From Dryococelus australis (Eukaryota > Arthropoda > Insecta > Phasmatodea > Phasmatidae), in assembly GCA_029891345.1 (NCBI GenBank), contig CM056994.1, forward strand, positions 225,610,991-225,674,990: DNA of 64,000 nt. The letters are read 5' to 3'. This document shows, piece after piece, positions 21,936-36,940 of this stretch. The first letter of the stretch is position 1. Every line of letters starts with the position of its first letter. The notes under the pieces were generated by a model. The model saw only the letters and a list, made by a program, of their open reading frames with translations, was not told where the DNA came from and ran no database searches. The position numbers were made by a program, and so were the translations under genes.

Positions 21936-23045
21936 GAAGCTACACATCACGAAGCCGTCAACTCTGTCACCCCTTCATTACAGTTTGAATCCCCTGCTTC
22001 TCCAGACAGCAGCTGTATTTCACAATCCCTTCACTGGAAAGCCAAGCCCCACATGCTGAAGCATTCACTGCCTCCAAGAGGTGCGGGCTGGCCAGAACAT
22101 ATCACAGATACGCTGCGAGTGCCGCAGAGATAAGAATTCAGTCACCCATGCATGATGTCACAAGACTAACCCTCAAGAAGGCGGAGCCAGCATCCCCCTC
22201 ACCTTTCTGAGTGCTACAAAGCTGGGAGAATCATTATAAAAGAGCCTCCACAACATGGTCTCAGGGCAGTCTGCTGCACCTCCACTGTTGTCATGGCCAC
22301 TGGAAGGTGTTAGCACAGCAAGGGTAAGCTCTAACCCCTTGTCTCCCGCCGTAATGGCCACAAGATAGAACTAACAAGGTCCGCTAACTGCTTGATCCCT
22401 TTGCGCCACGTTGGTCACCGCAAGTCTCCAGAGGGTCCTCGACTTTGGGTGTCCACTAGCAACTCCGGGGATCCCGCCAGCAGTTTCAGAGAGTCTTCCA
22501 CCTCTTCAGGCAATCTCCAGCTCCAGAGGCCTTTCTGAACACCGACGCCACCAGAGGGTCTACCGAAGTCATCAACCACCTATCCTTCACTGGAAACCGC
22601 CCTCTAGGTGTTCCTTGAACTCCTACCACTGACATTGTTCCCTCTGGATTACAGCCACACCATTCTTCAGCGCCCTTCTAGTGCAGAACACGTTCTTATT
22701 AATTATTTATTTATTATTTTAATCTTTTCTTATGGCTTTATAATATCACAACATATTCAGATCATTCAAACATTACCAATTTGCTTCAGGACACCTTCAC
22801 CTGAATTAGAATCATCCTTTTCTTTTTACTGTTTTTCTAAATATATTATTAGGAGAGTGCGGCCCCATTGTCTTTAAAAGTTTTTAATATAACCTTATAC
22901 CATTGATTTAAATCTTTTATTAAATTTTAATAATGTTCACCTCACTTGCATTCAGCCGTTAAGGCCAGTAATATATTTCAATTCTTTTTCAAGGAATAGC
23001 ACTTGCCTCACGTAATAAGCCATCAAGGCAGGCGACCACTTTTTC
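21936..23045 (+). repeat. LTR-like segment with TATA box
   Basis: A moderately GC-rich segment in AT-rich surroundings carries TATAAA at 22235-22240. A possible initiator, TCTCAGGGCAGT, lies about 20 bases on, followed by a CCACCAGAGG-rich stretch as in the segments near 44.6 kb and 0.3 kb. Near 23031, GGCGACCACTTTTTCACGAG is followed by TGGAATTCAG. This recalls the GGCGACCAC...GTGGA leader found just inside some insect retroelement LTRs. No second LTR copy is in the window. Ends are approximate. Confidence 0.35.
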
Positions 23046-24959
23046 ACGAGTGGAATTCAGTGATCAGAGTTCCTCCTTACTCCGCCTCACCGCTGTAAGA
23101 TGCCGAAGAAAAGGAGAGATGAGTGCACTGACCACTGGACCTACAGTAAAACCTCACCTGTCCACTGCTACCCAGCAATCACCATTTACATCCCGTATCT
23201 TCCACCCACTGCTGTATAAGGCCGGGTAGGAATATCTGAGTATGCGAACGTGTTGAACATAAAGTGCACATTACCACATGGCACGGATACGTGATACACT
23301 GGCTACTTCCAAGTGTTACTTGTTACCTGCATTCTAATGCCGTACATGAGGAAATGTGGAATGAAGTATAGGAGGAAGCTAGACGTTTAGAATCTAATTA
23401 ACAAGCTAAGCAGATAGATGAAACACTTAAATACTCCACCACCTTTTTTGACCCACCATCTAGAACGTTAATAAAAACCATGATATTAATTTATTAATAA
23501 CTCAGTGTCAAGATTCACTACTAGGATTCAATCTTATACTCGCCACATATCCTCCCCATCTCATACCCCCCTTTAGCTTGGGTTAATACTTGGGCGCCAC
23601 TCCAGCACAATCAGCGTCGGCCGCTGTGCGGCCACAACCATCGGCAAGCAGCGAGTCTCCACCAGCGAGAGCTCTACAGCTATGTATGTCCAAGGTAAGG
23701 CGTCGACTCAGTATAATTTTACCCACACTAGGTTTCGTTCTCACGCAAAAACCAACCCCCCACGATTGTACACAGGGAAAGCACCCCACCATGGCAATCC
23801 TCAGTAAACAGTTTGACATTACTGAAATGTCCTTCATGATGCAGACATCACATTGGTCTGCGTACATTTCCTTATTAATAACAAATCCATTTGTAGATTA
23901 TCTGCACGCTACCAATTAGCTTTGACACTTATTGTCAGGGGTTCGAGTCCCCAAGCAGACTTCAACAAGCCCTCTACCACAAAGACTGTCCCCAACGTGG
24001 CAGATTCCACTCTCAGCCGACAACACAACCAAGCATGAAGTAAATAAAGGGATTGTTACTCAACTCCGTCCTTAGTTAGCTGTTTGTGTTTGTGTGTGTG
24101 TGTAGACCTTGGGCCATGTTTATGATCCTAGTTCTCCAATCAATAGGTAGAGTACATGTGACAAGATACTACTCTTATTAAATCAGATTTTTGTCATAAT
24201 TAAATAAAAATAACACAACTATTAGATCTAAATGCTTATACTTACAAAAAATTTTGCCATTTGGTTTCAGTGGATACGCTGAGGTGCTTTGCTATTTATC
24301 ATGTTTTCTCAATTGCGCGACATGTCTCACTGCTGCCAATAGATCAATATATGGTTGTATTTTTTTTCTCAATTGTTTGTTGATTTTAACTTAATAGAAA
24401 ATGTGAGACAATGAATACTATAGCAGTATAATGTTCATTTTTACAAATTAATTTAAAATACCTCGAAAGCAGATACCAGTTTATAAGTTTAATTACATTT
24501 TATTTTATAAATTTCACCAGGTACATCTTATATTGAGTTAAATAAGTAGGAGCATCAAAGCGAGCTATATCTGTATCCATTAAGTAATTTCAAATCACGT
24601 GTTACTAAAAGATAAAATTAAAATCAATAAAATTGTTTTTCAGTTGCAAAGATAGCAAGAAGTTACTGGTAACTAATGAGCCTACTTTTCTCTACATGGG
24701 TGCAAATATATTTATTGAAGTTTTTAAAAGCTTAGATGCTATGTATATGTTAATAACTCATTGGCAGCAAAATCATTAGAGGTGAGTCCAGAAACATGTG
24801 AAACAATACTAAGACAATTAAAATGCACAAGGCTCTTACCTGGGATTCAATTTCAGAAAACTCATAAAATTAAGCTAGCTTTCAATCAACTGCATCAGGG
24901 GGGTTGGATACAGAGCATCAACTCGGATGTAATCAGTCAGGATTTACTAACCTAAAATA
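23046..24959. other. No gene recognised
   Basis: A GC-richer part (23580-24060) has small frames on both strands (23590-23919 plus, 23867-23583 minus) without recognised domains. The rest is AT-rich and includes a short GT run near 24087-24104. Confidence 0.45.
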
Positions 24960-25781
24960 TATATTTACATGGTCATCATTTGGAAAATAAGTGTCTAAGT
25001 CACTAAATACTCATCAGTTTACATGGCCTACCATAATGCTACTTGTGTGAAAAATTTTGTGGAAATTGGTTTATTTGTCTCTGAAATATGGCATAAAAAA
25101 CATATCTTCTTAAATGGGGCTATCTTACAAAATTGCTTAAAAAGAGGCACTGTACATGTTGTTTCTAATAGATACTATGAGCATAAAAAGATTAATAGAA
25201 ATTGTTAAATATATATGCGATACATAACAAAATATTTATATGGCCTCCATTTTGAAAATCATTGGTCGACCCTATTTAAACCACGTAACTTTACATGGCG
25301 TTCTGTAGGTGTGCACAATTTGGTGGAAATTAGTTTAAGTATTCTGGAATATGGCAAAATGTTCAATTTACTCACCTGACATTATTTTGCAAAAACTTCT
25401 GAAAAAGGGATCTCTGTATGCATAAACGATGCTTCTAATTAATACTGTTTGCTACAAAATTCGGTTGAATTTTGTGAAATGTTTCATATATATATATAAC
25501 AAATTAATCTAAGTTATTTATATAAACACCATTAAAATATGCCTGCTGGACAAAACACTGTTAATTTACATACTCTACTATAGCAATACTTGTGTGAAAT
25601 TTTGGTATGAATTGGTTGATTGGCACTCAAGATACTATGTCATAAATCCTCCATTGTTATTGTGACAATCTTCATAAATGGGGACAAAAAGTTTATGTAT
25701 TAACACATTTGATTATTGTCATAGATACAATGTACAAAGTTAAATTTAAATGTTTTACATAGTTTCTTAGATATAGCACAC
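24960..25781 (+). repeat. Divergent tandem array, unit about 280 bp, left part
   Basis: Related units are anchored by ACATGG or ACATAC blocks at 25021, 25293 and 25568, that is spacings of 272 and 275 bp. Each unit has a block like ATGGCCTACCATAATGCTAC, then a block like AAATTTGGT.GAAATTGGTT, then an ACAAAATGG-like block. Later come a GCATACAAAGTT-like block and a GCCATTTTGAAAAT block. The units are much diverged. The array stops at 25781, where element B begins, and resumes at 33786. Confidence 0.75.
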
Positions 25782-25960
25782 TGTAACAGCCTGCCTACCT
25801 AACACTATGGTTCCAGCTAATACACTTACTACTCACTGCTGTTCTCACCTCGTTTCTACTATACTCCAGTTAGGTTGGGGCTGTATGTGGGGGGAAACAA
25901 GTACTAATAGCTATGCAATGAAAAAGGGGAATTCAACTACACACAATTATTGCAATACTT

Positions 25961-26000
<40 letters not shown>

Positions 26001-26548
26001 CAATTCTTTAACACAATACTACAATAAGGATCTCAATACAACTTCTTTATTCTACGCACTCTGGAAGTGACAAGTTAATTATGAGGACATAAATGATTTG
26101 CAGTTGTACAAGAAATGGTGGTACGAATATACTGACATACGAGAATACTGACATATACGGAAAGGTAAGTTGATTATAATAATATAAGATTACGATTATA
26201 CAAAGACTCTAGCCTTGCCATGCTTATTAAATTATACGAGTTCTTGAGAAAGGGATTGCCGCCCTACAGCTTGTCGAGGTTATGCTCATCAATTAATCAG
26301 CTGTAATGATCGTAGACAGGTCGGAGCTCTCCGGACCCTTGACGTCTATCAATCTTCGCTCCTGCACCGAGACGTGGACACTCGTCCGCTGCTGGCTGCC
26401 ACTTGAGGAGGAAGGAGCATGCTCAAAGCTTTTATACTCTTCCTGGAGTAGGTCGGTCGAGATTATTATTAAAACAGTGGGCTTGCAGGGGAATCTATAG
26501 GCCGTCCAACTTTAACTTAACATGTGTGGACCCCCAGCGCTCGCTACA
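25782..26548 (-). repeat. Element B 3' LTR
   Basis: This copy starts TGTAACAGCCTGCCTACC and ends CGCTCGCTACA. Against the other copy I count 14 differences over the first 183 bases by eye, plus an AT microsatellite expansion here. Read on minus, GAGTATAAAAGC near 26440-26429 is a good TATA box. An ORF call at 25807-26070 merely reads through the AT repeat and is not a gene. Confidence 0.8.
25965..25999. repeat. (AT)n microsatellite
   Basis: About 17 AT dinucleotides within the element B 3' LTR. The equivalent place in the other LTR has only ATATATAT, so the run expanded after insertion. Confidence 0.9.
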
Positions 26549-26558
26549 TCATCCCCCA
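26549..26558 (-). promoter_or_regulatory. Polypurine-tract-like sequence of element B
   Basis: On minus this reads TGGGGGATGA immediately before the LTR start TGTAGCGAGC. A purine-rich tract ending at the LTR edge is the expected primer for plus-strand DNA synthesis, so it supports the minus orientation and the exact LTR boundary. Confidence 0.6.
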
Positions 26559-29500
26559 GATCGAACAAGCAGCCGCCCCGGCTGCAGGAGGTAGGTAGTG
26601 GCAAGACATCCTTCAGTTGGAGGTTAGGGTTGGTTGTTTGGGTCGAGGAGCTCGGCAAACATGTAGCAGTGTAGGTCAAGGAAGTTGTGAAGACGAATTG
26701 TGGCATTCGCGATTATATTCATTAAAGCAATATCGAGGGTGGTGTACCCAATTCCAGAATCCGTTGCATTTAAATGTGAACATAGGTTAAGTTTAGAAAT
26801 TTGAAATTATTTTGGGCTAGGAAGGTTGCTTGAAGATGACATTTACATTGTTTTACAGAATTTGAGTTGTTGGCCAATACCTATGTATGTGATGTAGTGA
26901 ACCCACGGATTGGAGGGAGTTACATCTATCGCCACATATAATGTTTACAATCCCCCTAACACTAGGCGGTGGACGTGGGGTGGTAAGTGTGGGGAAATTG
27001 TTGTGCACTTGTGGGATGTTTCACTTATCACGTGCCAGGAAGTTACTTTTCTAAAGGACATGAATACTCTAAGTTACTCAATAATTGTTGCCAGCTGGCT
27101 GAAGTTAGAAATTATAACACAGTTTTAGAAGTGAACAATATTAAAGGCAATTCAATAAAGTTTCCTGTATGAAAGGAAATATCAGAAGCCACAGTTGGCT
27201 AACCTGCACCTTGAAGTATGAGTTGTTAGATGCAGCGTAATACAAGGGGCTGATCTTTAGTGTTATTAGTTTTTTATTTTATGAGAAATTATTATTTTGT
27301 AGTTGTACCTTGGAATACTTATGAGTTAGACAGTTAACTACTATATACTAGATCTTTGACATGATTTTACATGCATGACAAAATTTTAAGGTTTGCATTT
27401 AGTGGGTTCCACATGGGACCGTTAACCTAAACAGATTAGCAATGTTACAGTATTTTAACTTTTTCGTGAAGTAAAACTAAAAACTTCCTACACAAAAATT
27501 TTACAACATATTGACAATAATATAATATAATATGTTACTTGCACAATATAGAATTAAAATTTATTATTATGGTGTACCACGTGGGTAGAAATTTTATACG
27601 TGGAATTGATTGTAAGCTGTCATAAACAAATGAGTTCACTTTTCGTTGCACTGATTTCTGGAGACAGTTTGTGTGCATTAGTGGAAAATTCACTTTTTTG
27701 GTAGTTTTTGGAGTATGTGTTTTTAATTGGTACTCATTTGTGCTGGGTGTCTCTGTCAATATTATCACACTTACACTTTTATTCGTAGGTTTGTTAACTG
27801 CATTAACTTGGTTGATTATTTACATATGGTACTGTGCAGGATACTATTGATTGAAATTACTCTTGAATGATATATGACATATAAAACTTACATCTAAGAC
27901 GTGTCTTACTTTTTACCAGCTGGTTTTAATCTACAATTTTTGAAAATTTTTATTTCATTGACAACGTACGAGATGTTAAGGAAAACAATTAACATTATAT
28001 GTCCTGTCGACTTTATGTCCTAGTATCACTTTTATTAACTGTGATCTGTTAATCAATTCTTAAGTAACTAAGGAATGGGTAAATAAATGGACATAACCAC
28101 AACACGTAAGGAATAACGGATAGGTGACAGTATGCCGTTTGGCATGTTGAAATATTAATACTGTAGAGAGTTTGTACTCCTTTTATAAATTATACTTTGC
28201 TTTATTTAACAAAATAATGCCCATGACTGACTTCTTTTTCCTGAAAGCCTACAGTGAAGTTATATGCTGTTACAAGATGCTGAATAAATTACTCCTGCTC
28301 CATTGATCCTTACAGGCGTAGACCTCAGTTTTTTATAAATATAAAATATATTGTAATTTCACCAACTACAACTGGTTAGTAATATCTGTAACTTTTGAAA
28401 CTGCTTAAACTGTGACTGTAGTTCACTTGAAATGGCAAAATTGAATTATATTATGTTATACTCACAAATCTTGATTGGTTTAAGCACTTACAATCTTAAA
28501 ATGAAATTAATAAAAATATGTGCCTTGACTGCCCTATGCTTGATTGACCTTTAAGTTATTCATGTGCCCATATTACACAAGGTTATATATGTTGAAACCA
28601 TACTTTGACATATTATGTTTGTATACTATATAATTTTGTAGTTAGCTATTTAATAGCTTGTAATATAATATCTATATAGGTTGAAGGTTCGGAAAAAAAA
28701 TTTTTCCAGTATTTGTAGCAGCCATTTGCAATGTTGTTATAATTTTACTCCTTTTTTTTTTTTTTTATATTTCTGAACAGCATAATTTTAACTTGCTTAA
28801 GCAAAAATTTGATATAGCTGTAAATACAGCCAATGGTCTAATTCGTAGATCAGTAGAATATATATGCAGAAAAATAGTCATCAACTAATTTGAATGACCT
28901 GTTTGTGAACACTAGAAATGTTGAATATTTTTAAATAATTTCTGTATATATCAAATTATCAAAAGTACTGACTTTATCTTAAAGCCTCATGACTTGACTG
29001 CAATAGCATTTTGTATAAAGTTGTTAAAATTATATTGAAGTAAGACACAATTAAAAACGACTGTGGCTATTTACAATATTTGTATGTTCGTGTTTACCTG
29101 GCCACCTGTGGCCGCTATCATTGTCTGTACTCTAGTACTCTTCTGCTGTAAAAAAAGGAGGGGGAGGGTGGTTTATCTGGGAGGGATGAACATAGGTTAA
29201 AACTGATACTTCAATCTTGTTATGTAAAAGGTGTAATACGGTCGTGGATAAAGGTGTTGATTTGGATTCAAGATATTACTGTTGTGTGTGTCTGCTTGCT
29301 AAATTAATGTAAAATGTCATAACATGTAGAATTTTATGTATTGCGGAGTATTAAAATTGTTTCTTGCTCTTTGTGTAAATAAAACTGTCAACTACTGTGG
29401 TTTTCAATACCAGTGAAGCTATAACTTACTTTTAACTTGCACACCATCAGCAAGAAAATTATGAATGTACAGAAAATCTATTTTATGCATTTGAATTTTA

Positions 29501-31400
29501 TATTACTTCTCAAGTACCATTAGGTTTCATATAAGTTTTGCTGTTTCAAATAGCTCAGTAGTATGTGTCAGAACTGAGCTGCCATTCTGTGTGTTATAAA
29601 AAAAAATTTGAATCAGTGCAACTACTAAAAATGAGTACAAAATTAATTAAATGTAAAATAAAAACTTTGTGCTTCATACCGCAAGCATTATATGTGTGTA
29701 GGTGTATTACCAAGTATGATTTGTATAATACCAACTGTATCCAATACAACCGCTTAGACACAGGGAACATGATAATTAAACAAAATTTGCTGGCAGCCAA
29801 GAAGTTCCGGCGTAATGCAACTCGTGGCTGGCGTTTGTGAAGCCAGCTGGCAGCAAAACCTATAGTTGCCGTGACCTAGAGCTAGAGCTGGACAACCCGG
29901 GGTTGGGGGGAGCTCCTTACTCCCCCTCTCCCTCTGTGGGTGTGGCTGGCTGGTCCAGTTGTCATGACAACGGCTGGTGCATGCACGAGGCGTAATTCGT
30001 GCCAGCGCATGTGTTTGCGGCATTGCCAACCGTGTCTGACTCTTAGAGCAGCGCCTTGCTGCTGCTGTTGTCAATCTTCTCAGGACGTGAAGTTGTGGCC
30101 GTTGTGACTGGGAATGGCTTCCATTCCCAGTCTCTGCCCCCTGGGTGGTGCTGCCATGTCATGCCAGGTAGGATGGATGACAGACTCCTCGCACTGATTC
30201 GTCCTGCTGTCTCACTCACATGCTGACTCTAGCTTCCTGTCAGCATTTCCTGGTTGTGGGGTGGGCAGACTGCCTTCGTGACGTCTAAGCGGCTCTCCCG
30301 TCGGCACACGTTACTCAATTTCCCCACAGATATTATGATTACTGTAACATAGAAAAATTGATTAATTACTGGTCCTAATTAAAATATGTAAACTCTACCT
30401 CTTTCCCTGAAAGGCCATGGTAGCGATATGTATGTCCCTGCTATCTGTTTATTTATATTGTATTTGATTTAACTTAAATTGGCATTCACACATATAATAC
30501 TATACGTAGGCTCTGTGCCTTTAAAATCTTTTGTATGCACCTTTTCATTCTACTATTTTATCTTTTGTTTTAATTGTTTCATTGTGATAGGCGTAGTGTG
30601 CATTGTAATTAATAGTAACTGCCATGTGATGGTGTAGAGGACGTGTTGTGAAAACAAGAATGCGCACTGTGAAGATTCTGCGTTATCATGGCCTTCTAAA
30701 AGTATGCTGCACCACAGGTTTCCTGTTTGTGAGATGTGTGTTGTGATGATATGGCAACACCGCGATGTAGGTTGCGCTGCAGCAATGTGTGGCAACGGTG
30801 TCCGGTGCGGGGCAAGGGGAAGAAGTGTCACGTTTGTTTGTTTGTCCTTGGGCCAGCTGCGCCCGCGCTTTTGTGCTGAGTGGAATGTATACGTGGCCTC
30901 ACTTCAATTTCTGTGTTTTAGAGGCGGCGCGTGTGTCGTAAACTGTGATTAATGTGTCCTTCACGTAACTGTAATGTTTTTGTTTGCCTGCGGCGTGAAT
31001 CTCCTGTCTCTTATAAATAATTTAAAATACTGGTTCTTCACTTCAAGGAGACTGATATATAACAAAATTGAAACTGTAACTCTGACTCATTTACCATATT
31101 CATTTTAAAATATATCTCGCCTCAGGTCTCGTATACTACACTTTACTTTATTTGAGGCTTTTGAAATGGACACTTAACACCACCTTGTATTTAATGTGTA
31201 TTAGCCATAATTTGTGACATTTGGTAATCTAAAAATATACTCTTACTCTTCACTGGCGTTTGTAACGAAAACGTGGTGATCTAACATTTTGTATACTTAT
31301 ACACTTCAATCTATTTTACCTATTGATATTCATTACTGAAACATACGTTGTCATGTCTTATATATCTACAGAATTATATCATGAACTGTATAACATGAAC
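26559..31400. other. Element B interior without recognisable genes
   Basis: Mostly AT-rich with short frames only. A GC-rich island at about 29790-30330 and a smaller one at 30700-30950 carry frames on both strands (30074-29754 minus, 30704-30952 plus) with no recognised domain. No gag, RT or integrase motif was seen. A perfect hairpin near 30106 is listed separately. Confidence 0.5.
30106..30132. other. Perfect 12-bp hairpin
   Basis: GACTGGGAATGG, then CTT, then CCATTCCCAGTC: a perfect 12-bp inverted repeat with a 3-base loop, in the GC-rich island of element B. It could form in RNA or single-stranded DNA. There is no T run after it to suggest a Pol III terminator, and no function is apparent. 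Confidence 0.85.
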
Positions 31401-31531
31401 ACGTAAAATATATAGGTAAATTAGTATGGCCTACCACAGTATAACTTACTTAGCAAATTTGAAAGAAATCTGTTTATTGTTTCCCTAGATGGCATAAAAA
31501 CTGTATTAGTTCATATGTGGCTATCTTACAA
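31401..31531 (+). repeat. 131-bp array fragment inside element B
   Basis: This is identical, base for base by eye, to 33839-33969. That sequence belongs to the array unit just outside the right LTR. Flanking bases on both sides are unrelated. It is the only array unit I found within element B. Confidence 0.85.
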
Positions 31532-33028
31532 GTTGGTTTGTTCCTTATCTTTGTAAGTTTCTACTATGTAAACAATATTATTTAATATTTCTGGCTAATT
31601 AGCACGCTATAATAAGTTATAAAGGCCCTTAGTCTAAAATTAATCTTTACTTCATCTCAATTTTCAATTTATGTGCACATATTACTAAATTCTTATATAC
31701 TATTGTGGCCACATACTACTTCGTGATTATTAATAATATCTATTGCATAACACATTTTGCATTTCAATTCTCGCTACATTATTAAGGCCTAATTGTGCAT
31801 TTCATGTGGCTCTTTATCTAAGTTGGGAGGGATATTTTCATGGCTGGTACTCTCCATCCCAGCAGTGGGTTTACTTGGAGGCGCCATTTGGGTTTATTTT
31901 GTTAATAGTTTTCGGGTCCCTTCTCGATACATCCGTACGTGAATTGAAGTTATGATGAACTACTTGTGGTATGATAGCTGGCAAAATGCCTGCGCGACAT
32001 GGACTTTGGTGTGTTTACTAGCGTTTCACGTGGCCGTACATGAACCTAGCGTATGGCGTTCATAAAACTGTCAACGAACTAGGGTAATCTCTGAGTCCCC
32101 GAAATACACATGTAAATAAATTTATTTAGCCTAAGGACGAGCACATAACTGTCTTCTGGCTCTTTAATTCCCACAATATTATATGATCAATTATGCCCTG
32201 CACTCACAGTGGCTTGAAATTGATAACTGTAATGCTCCCAAATGCCTTTAACGTAATAGTTATGTTATACACAGGAATTTATAAACTAATTTTGTGTGGG
32301 TAAGAGGGGTTTTGTCTAGAATAGACGGGGTGGTGATTTTCTGCCACATGATGGGGTGTGTGTTTTGAGGCGGAATCTCGCTCAGCATGTTTCTCCCTAA
32401 CACAGTTTCATCATGTCGAGTTTGGCTCATGTTGTGAAATTAGTGAGTTTTCTGTTGCGCACTGGTGTAAACTTATATCTAAAGCAAACTACAAAGAAAA
32501 GAAGTTCACAAAAACACTTCTAATGCACACCAACACAATTGAAGTGTTTCCACCTAACAAAAAGGAACAGATGTCCCGACATACAATTATAAGCGATTCA
32601 TACATGCATTATAGACACACATACAAAGCAAAAACAATCCTGGGGAAAAGGGAGGGCAAGAACGTAGCTGTGCCGTGGCAAAGTTCACTGCATGATTATG
32701 CTGACTAGCACATGTGGCTCGTACTGACGTACCACAAGTGACATGCGCTGGCCTTGGCCGTGGGGAAACTAACAGCTGGTCGCTCATACGCGCACCTACG
32801 CAGCGTTACACAAGTTTCCAAGCAATTTAATTTACTGAATTTTGACCTAAAGTCATCAATTGAAATATTAACTGTACTTTTTATACCATAAATGGGTTTA
32901 AGCTATCTCTGTGTGCGTTGTTGCTAGCGTGAGGCGCTGCCATGTGTTTTTCGCTGCAAATGTCTAATTTAGCTAATGAATTTTCGCATGTGGTGGAGTT
33001 TACTGCTTGGCAACGAGAGGGAGGAAAA
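31532..33028. other. Element B leader region, no gene recognised
   Basis: AT-rich to mixed sequence. Frames such as 31743-31955 and 32358-32708 (plus) or 32787-32587 (minus) carry no domain. In a live element read on minus, this would be the leader and gag region, but no gag motif is visible. Confidence 0.45.
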
Positions 33029-33039
33029 GACTGCGCCTC
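33029..33039 (-). promoter_or_regulatory. PBS-like sequence of element B (tRNA-Ser type)
   Basis: On minus, GGCGCAGTC lies at 33037-33029, eight bases beyond the end of the 5' LTR. It matches the start of the TGGCGCAGTCGG primer binding site complementary to the 3' end of tRNA-Ser, used by several insect gypsy elements. The match stops after GTC and the gap to the LTR is longer than usual. An alternative start, TGGTGGAGGCG, lies one base from the LTR, so the assignment is moderate. Confidence 0.45.
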
Positions 33040-33045
33040 CACCAG

Positions 33046-33785
33046 TGTAACAGCCTGCCTACCTAACACTATGTCTCCAGCTAATACTCCAACTGCTCAC
33101 TGCTGTTCTCACCTCGTTTCTGCTATACTTCAGTTAGGTTATGGCTGTACGTGGGGGGAAACAAATACTAACAGCTATGCAATGAAAAAGGGGAATTCAA
33201 CTACACACAATTATTACAATACTTCAAATATATATAAAACAATTCTTTAACACAATACTACAATACGGATCTCAATACAACTACTTTACTCTACGCACTC
33301 TAGAACTGACAAGTTATTTAAGAGAACATAAATGATTGCAGTTATACAAGAAACGGTGGTACGAATATACTGACATACGAGAATACTGACATATACAGAA
33401 AGGTAGGTTGATTATATTAATTTAAGATTATGCTTATACAAAGACTCTAGCCTTGCTACACTTAATAAGTTATACGAGTTCTCGAGAAAGGGATTGCTGC
33501 CCTACTGCTTGCTGAGGTTATGCTCACCAATGAATCAGCTGTGACGATTATAGACAGGCTGCAGCTCTCCAGACCCTTGACGTCTATCAATCTTCACTCC
33601 TGCACCAACGTGGACACTCATCCACCGCTGGCTACCACTTGGGGAGGACGGGAGCGTGCTCAAAGATTTTATATTCTTCCTGGAGTAGCTTGGTTAAGAT
33701 TATTGTTAAAACAGGGGGCTCGCAAGGGAATCTATAGGTCATCCAACTTTAAGTTAACATTTGTGGACCCCCAGCACCCGCTACA
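33046..33785 (-). repeat. Element B 5' LTR
   Basis: This copy starts TGTAACAGCCTGCCTACC and ends CACCCGCTACA. It lacks the AT expansion of the other copy and differs from it by about 8% in the first 183 bases. Because the element reads on minus, this right-hand copy is the 5' LTR. Confidence 0.8.
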
Positions 33786-35960
<2,175 letters not shown>

Positions 35961-35994
35961 TGAGTTCATACATTCAAAAATATGATAATTAAAT

Positions 35995-36098
35995 CATTAG
36001 GGTTAGAGAAACGATTTGGTTGGACCACGGCCGATTGTAACAGATACTAATTTTAGGTTTATTGGCCGATGTATCTGTTTTGGTATCTATTCATCCCT
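35995..36098 (+). repeat. Short dispersed repeat with hAT-like end
   Basis: The segment runs from TTAGGGTTAGAGAAACGATT to TATCTATTCATCCCTA. The reverse complement of 60956-61080 matches it (GATTTGGTTGGA, TGTAACAGATAC, GTTTATTGG.CG, ATCCATCCCTA). The end CATCCCTA resembles the TAGGGATG ends of hAT-type elements such as the one at 49840. It is probably a short internally deleted element or fragment. Confidence 0.6.
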
Positions 36099-36940
36099 AG
36101 TATTTTTGCCTGCCTACTGGTTTCTCTCTTGCCGTTTGCCTTTGTAAATAATATTGTAGTGTTTACTTAGGATGTTTTTCCGACCTTAAAGCACATTAAG
36201 CACCTTGCATAGCATAACAATGTGTTGTAATTAACCAGTTACCATTTCAATTAAGGCTTATGAGCATCACTGTAATCATACATTTTGCTATTCTTGCTTT
36301 TGTAATTAATAAATTTGCTAGTGTTTTGTTGGCCTAAGGGCTTCATAGTCATGTTATTTAATATAGTTTTTCTTTTAGTGTGATGTATTTTGCATTGTAT
36401 AAATTATGTTTTTTGGCGTGTGAGCCACCCTTAGTAACCAATTTTCATTGGAGATATACTATTTTCTCTGAGCCAAACACAACAAGAGACTTTTTAACCA
36501 AAAATAGGCTCCAACGTAACTTCGAAGTGTCCTTTTTTTTATAAGTGGCTGTGACCAAAGTTGCATGTCCATTATTTACCCCTTGGTGCCAAGCTTATGT
36601 AAGGTAATACACTCACGCAGTAGAGTCTTTCTCTTAGCTATTTATTTGTGTTCTACATGCAGAATGTAAATATGTGTTTGTTGTTTCCCATTGTAGTAAC
36701 CAGTCTTTGTGCATATATTTTTACCATTCCGTTAAGTAGGTCGTGTACTTCAGAATTAAATTTACTTCCCTGCATTTACTCACTGAAGTCTTGCAGTCAC
36801 CTTAACTTACCCCTAAGGCTAGTTAATTTATTTATGGTTTTTGTATCTTGGCTTATGGACTGTGAATAAGGCCACCTAGCTTTAACTTTCTTACAACCGT
36901 GGAGGCCAATGAGTGTAACATAGTTATACGTATCCGAGAG
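36099..36940. other. No gene recognised
   Basis: AT-rich. The frame 36648-36869 looks hydrophobic but has no recognised domain or splice context. Confidence 0.5.

Larger units (their letters stand above)
25782..33785 (-). mobile_element. LTR retroelement B, about 8.0 kb, no recognisable pol
   Basis: Two direct LTR copies (25782-26548 and 33046-33785), both with TGTAAC...GCTACA ends, flank a 6.5 kb interior. On minus there is a TATA box in the LTR, a PBS-like site inside the right copy and a purine-rich tract beside the left copy. Outside, the 280-bp array is interrupted within one unit: 214 bp left plus 76 bp right gives 290 bp, one unit length. So this is one insertion, not two solo LTRs. 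The interior has no recognisable gag or pol. The 5-bp flanks (CACAC left, TAACT right) do not match, so a target duplication is not visible. Confidence 0.75.

Noticed and set aside
23853-23963. tRNA-like T-arm GGGGTTCGAGTCCCC with B-box GGTTCGAGTCC
   Set aside because: No A box, no D or anticodon arm in the right place, and the possible acceptor pairing spans over 100 bases. Possibly a tRNA-derived scrap, not a gene.
25782-26548. Solo LTR interpretation for each element B LTR
   Set aside because: Neither copy has its own target duplication, and the array flanks join into one unit only if the whole 8 kb is one insertion.
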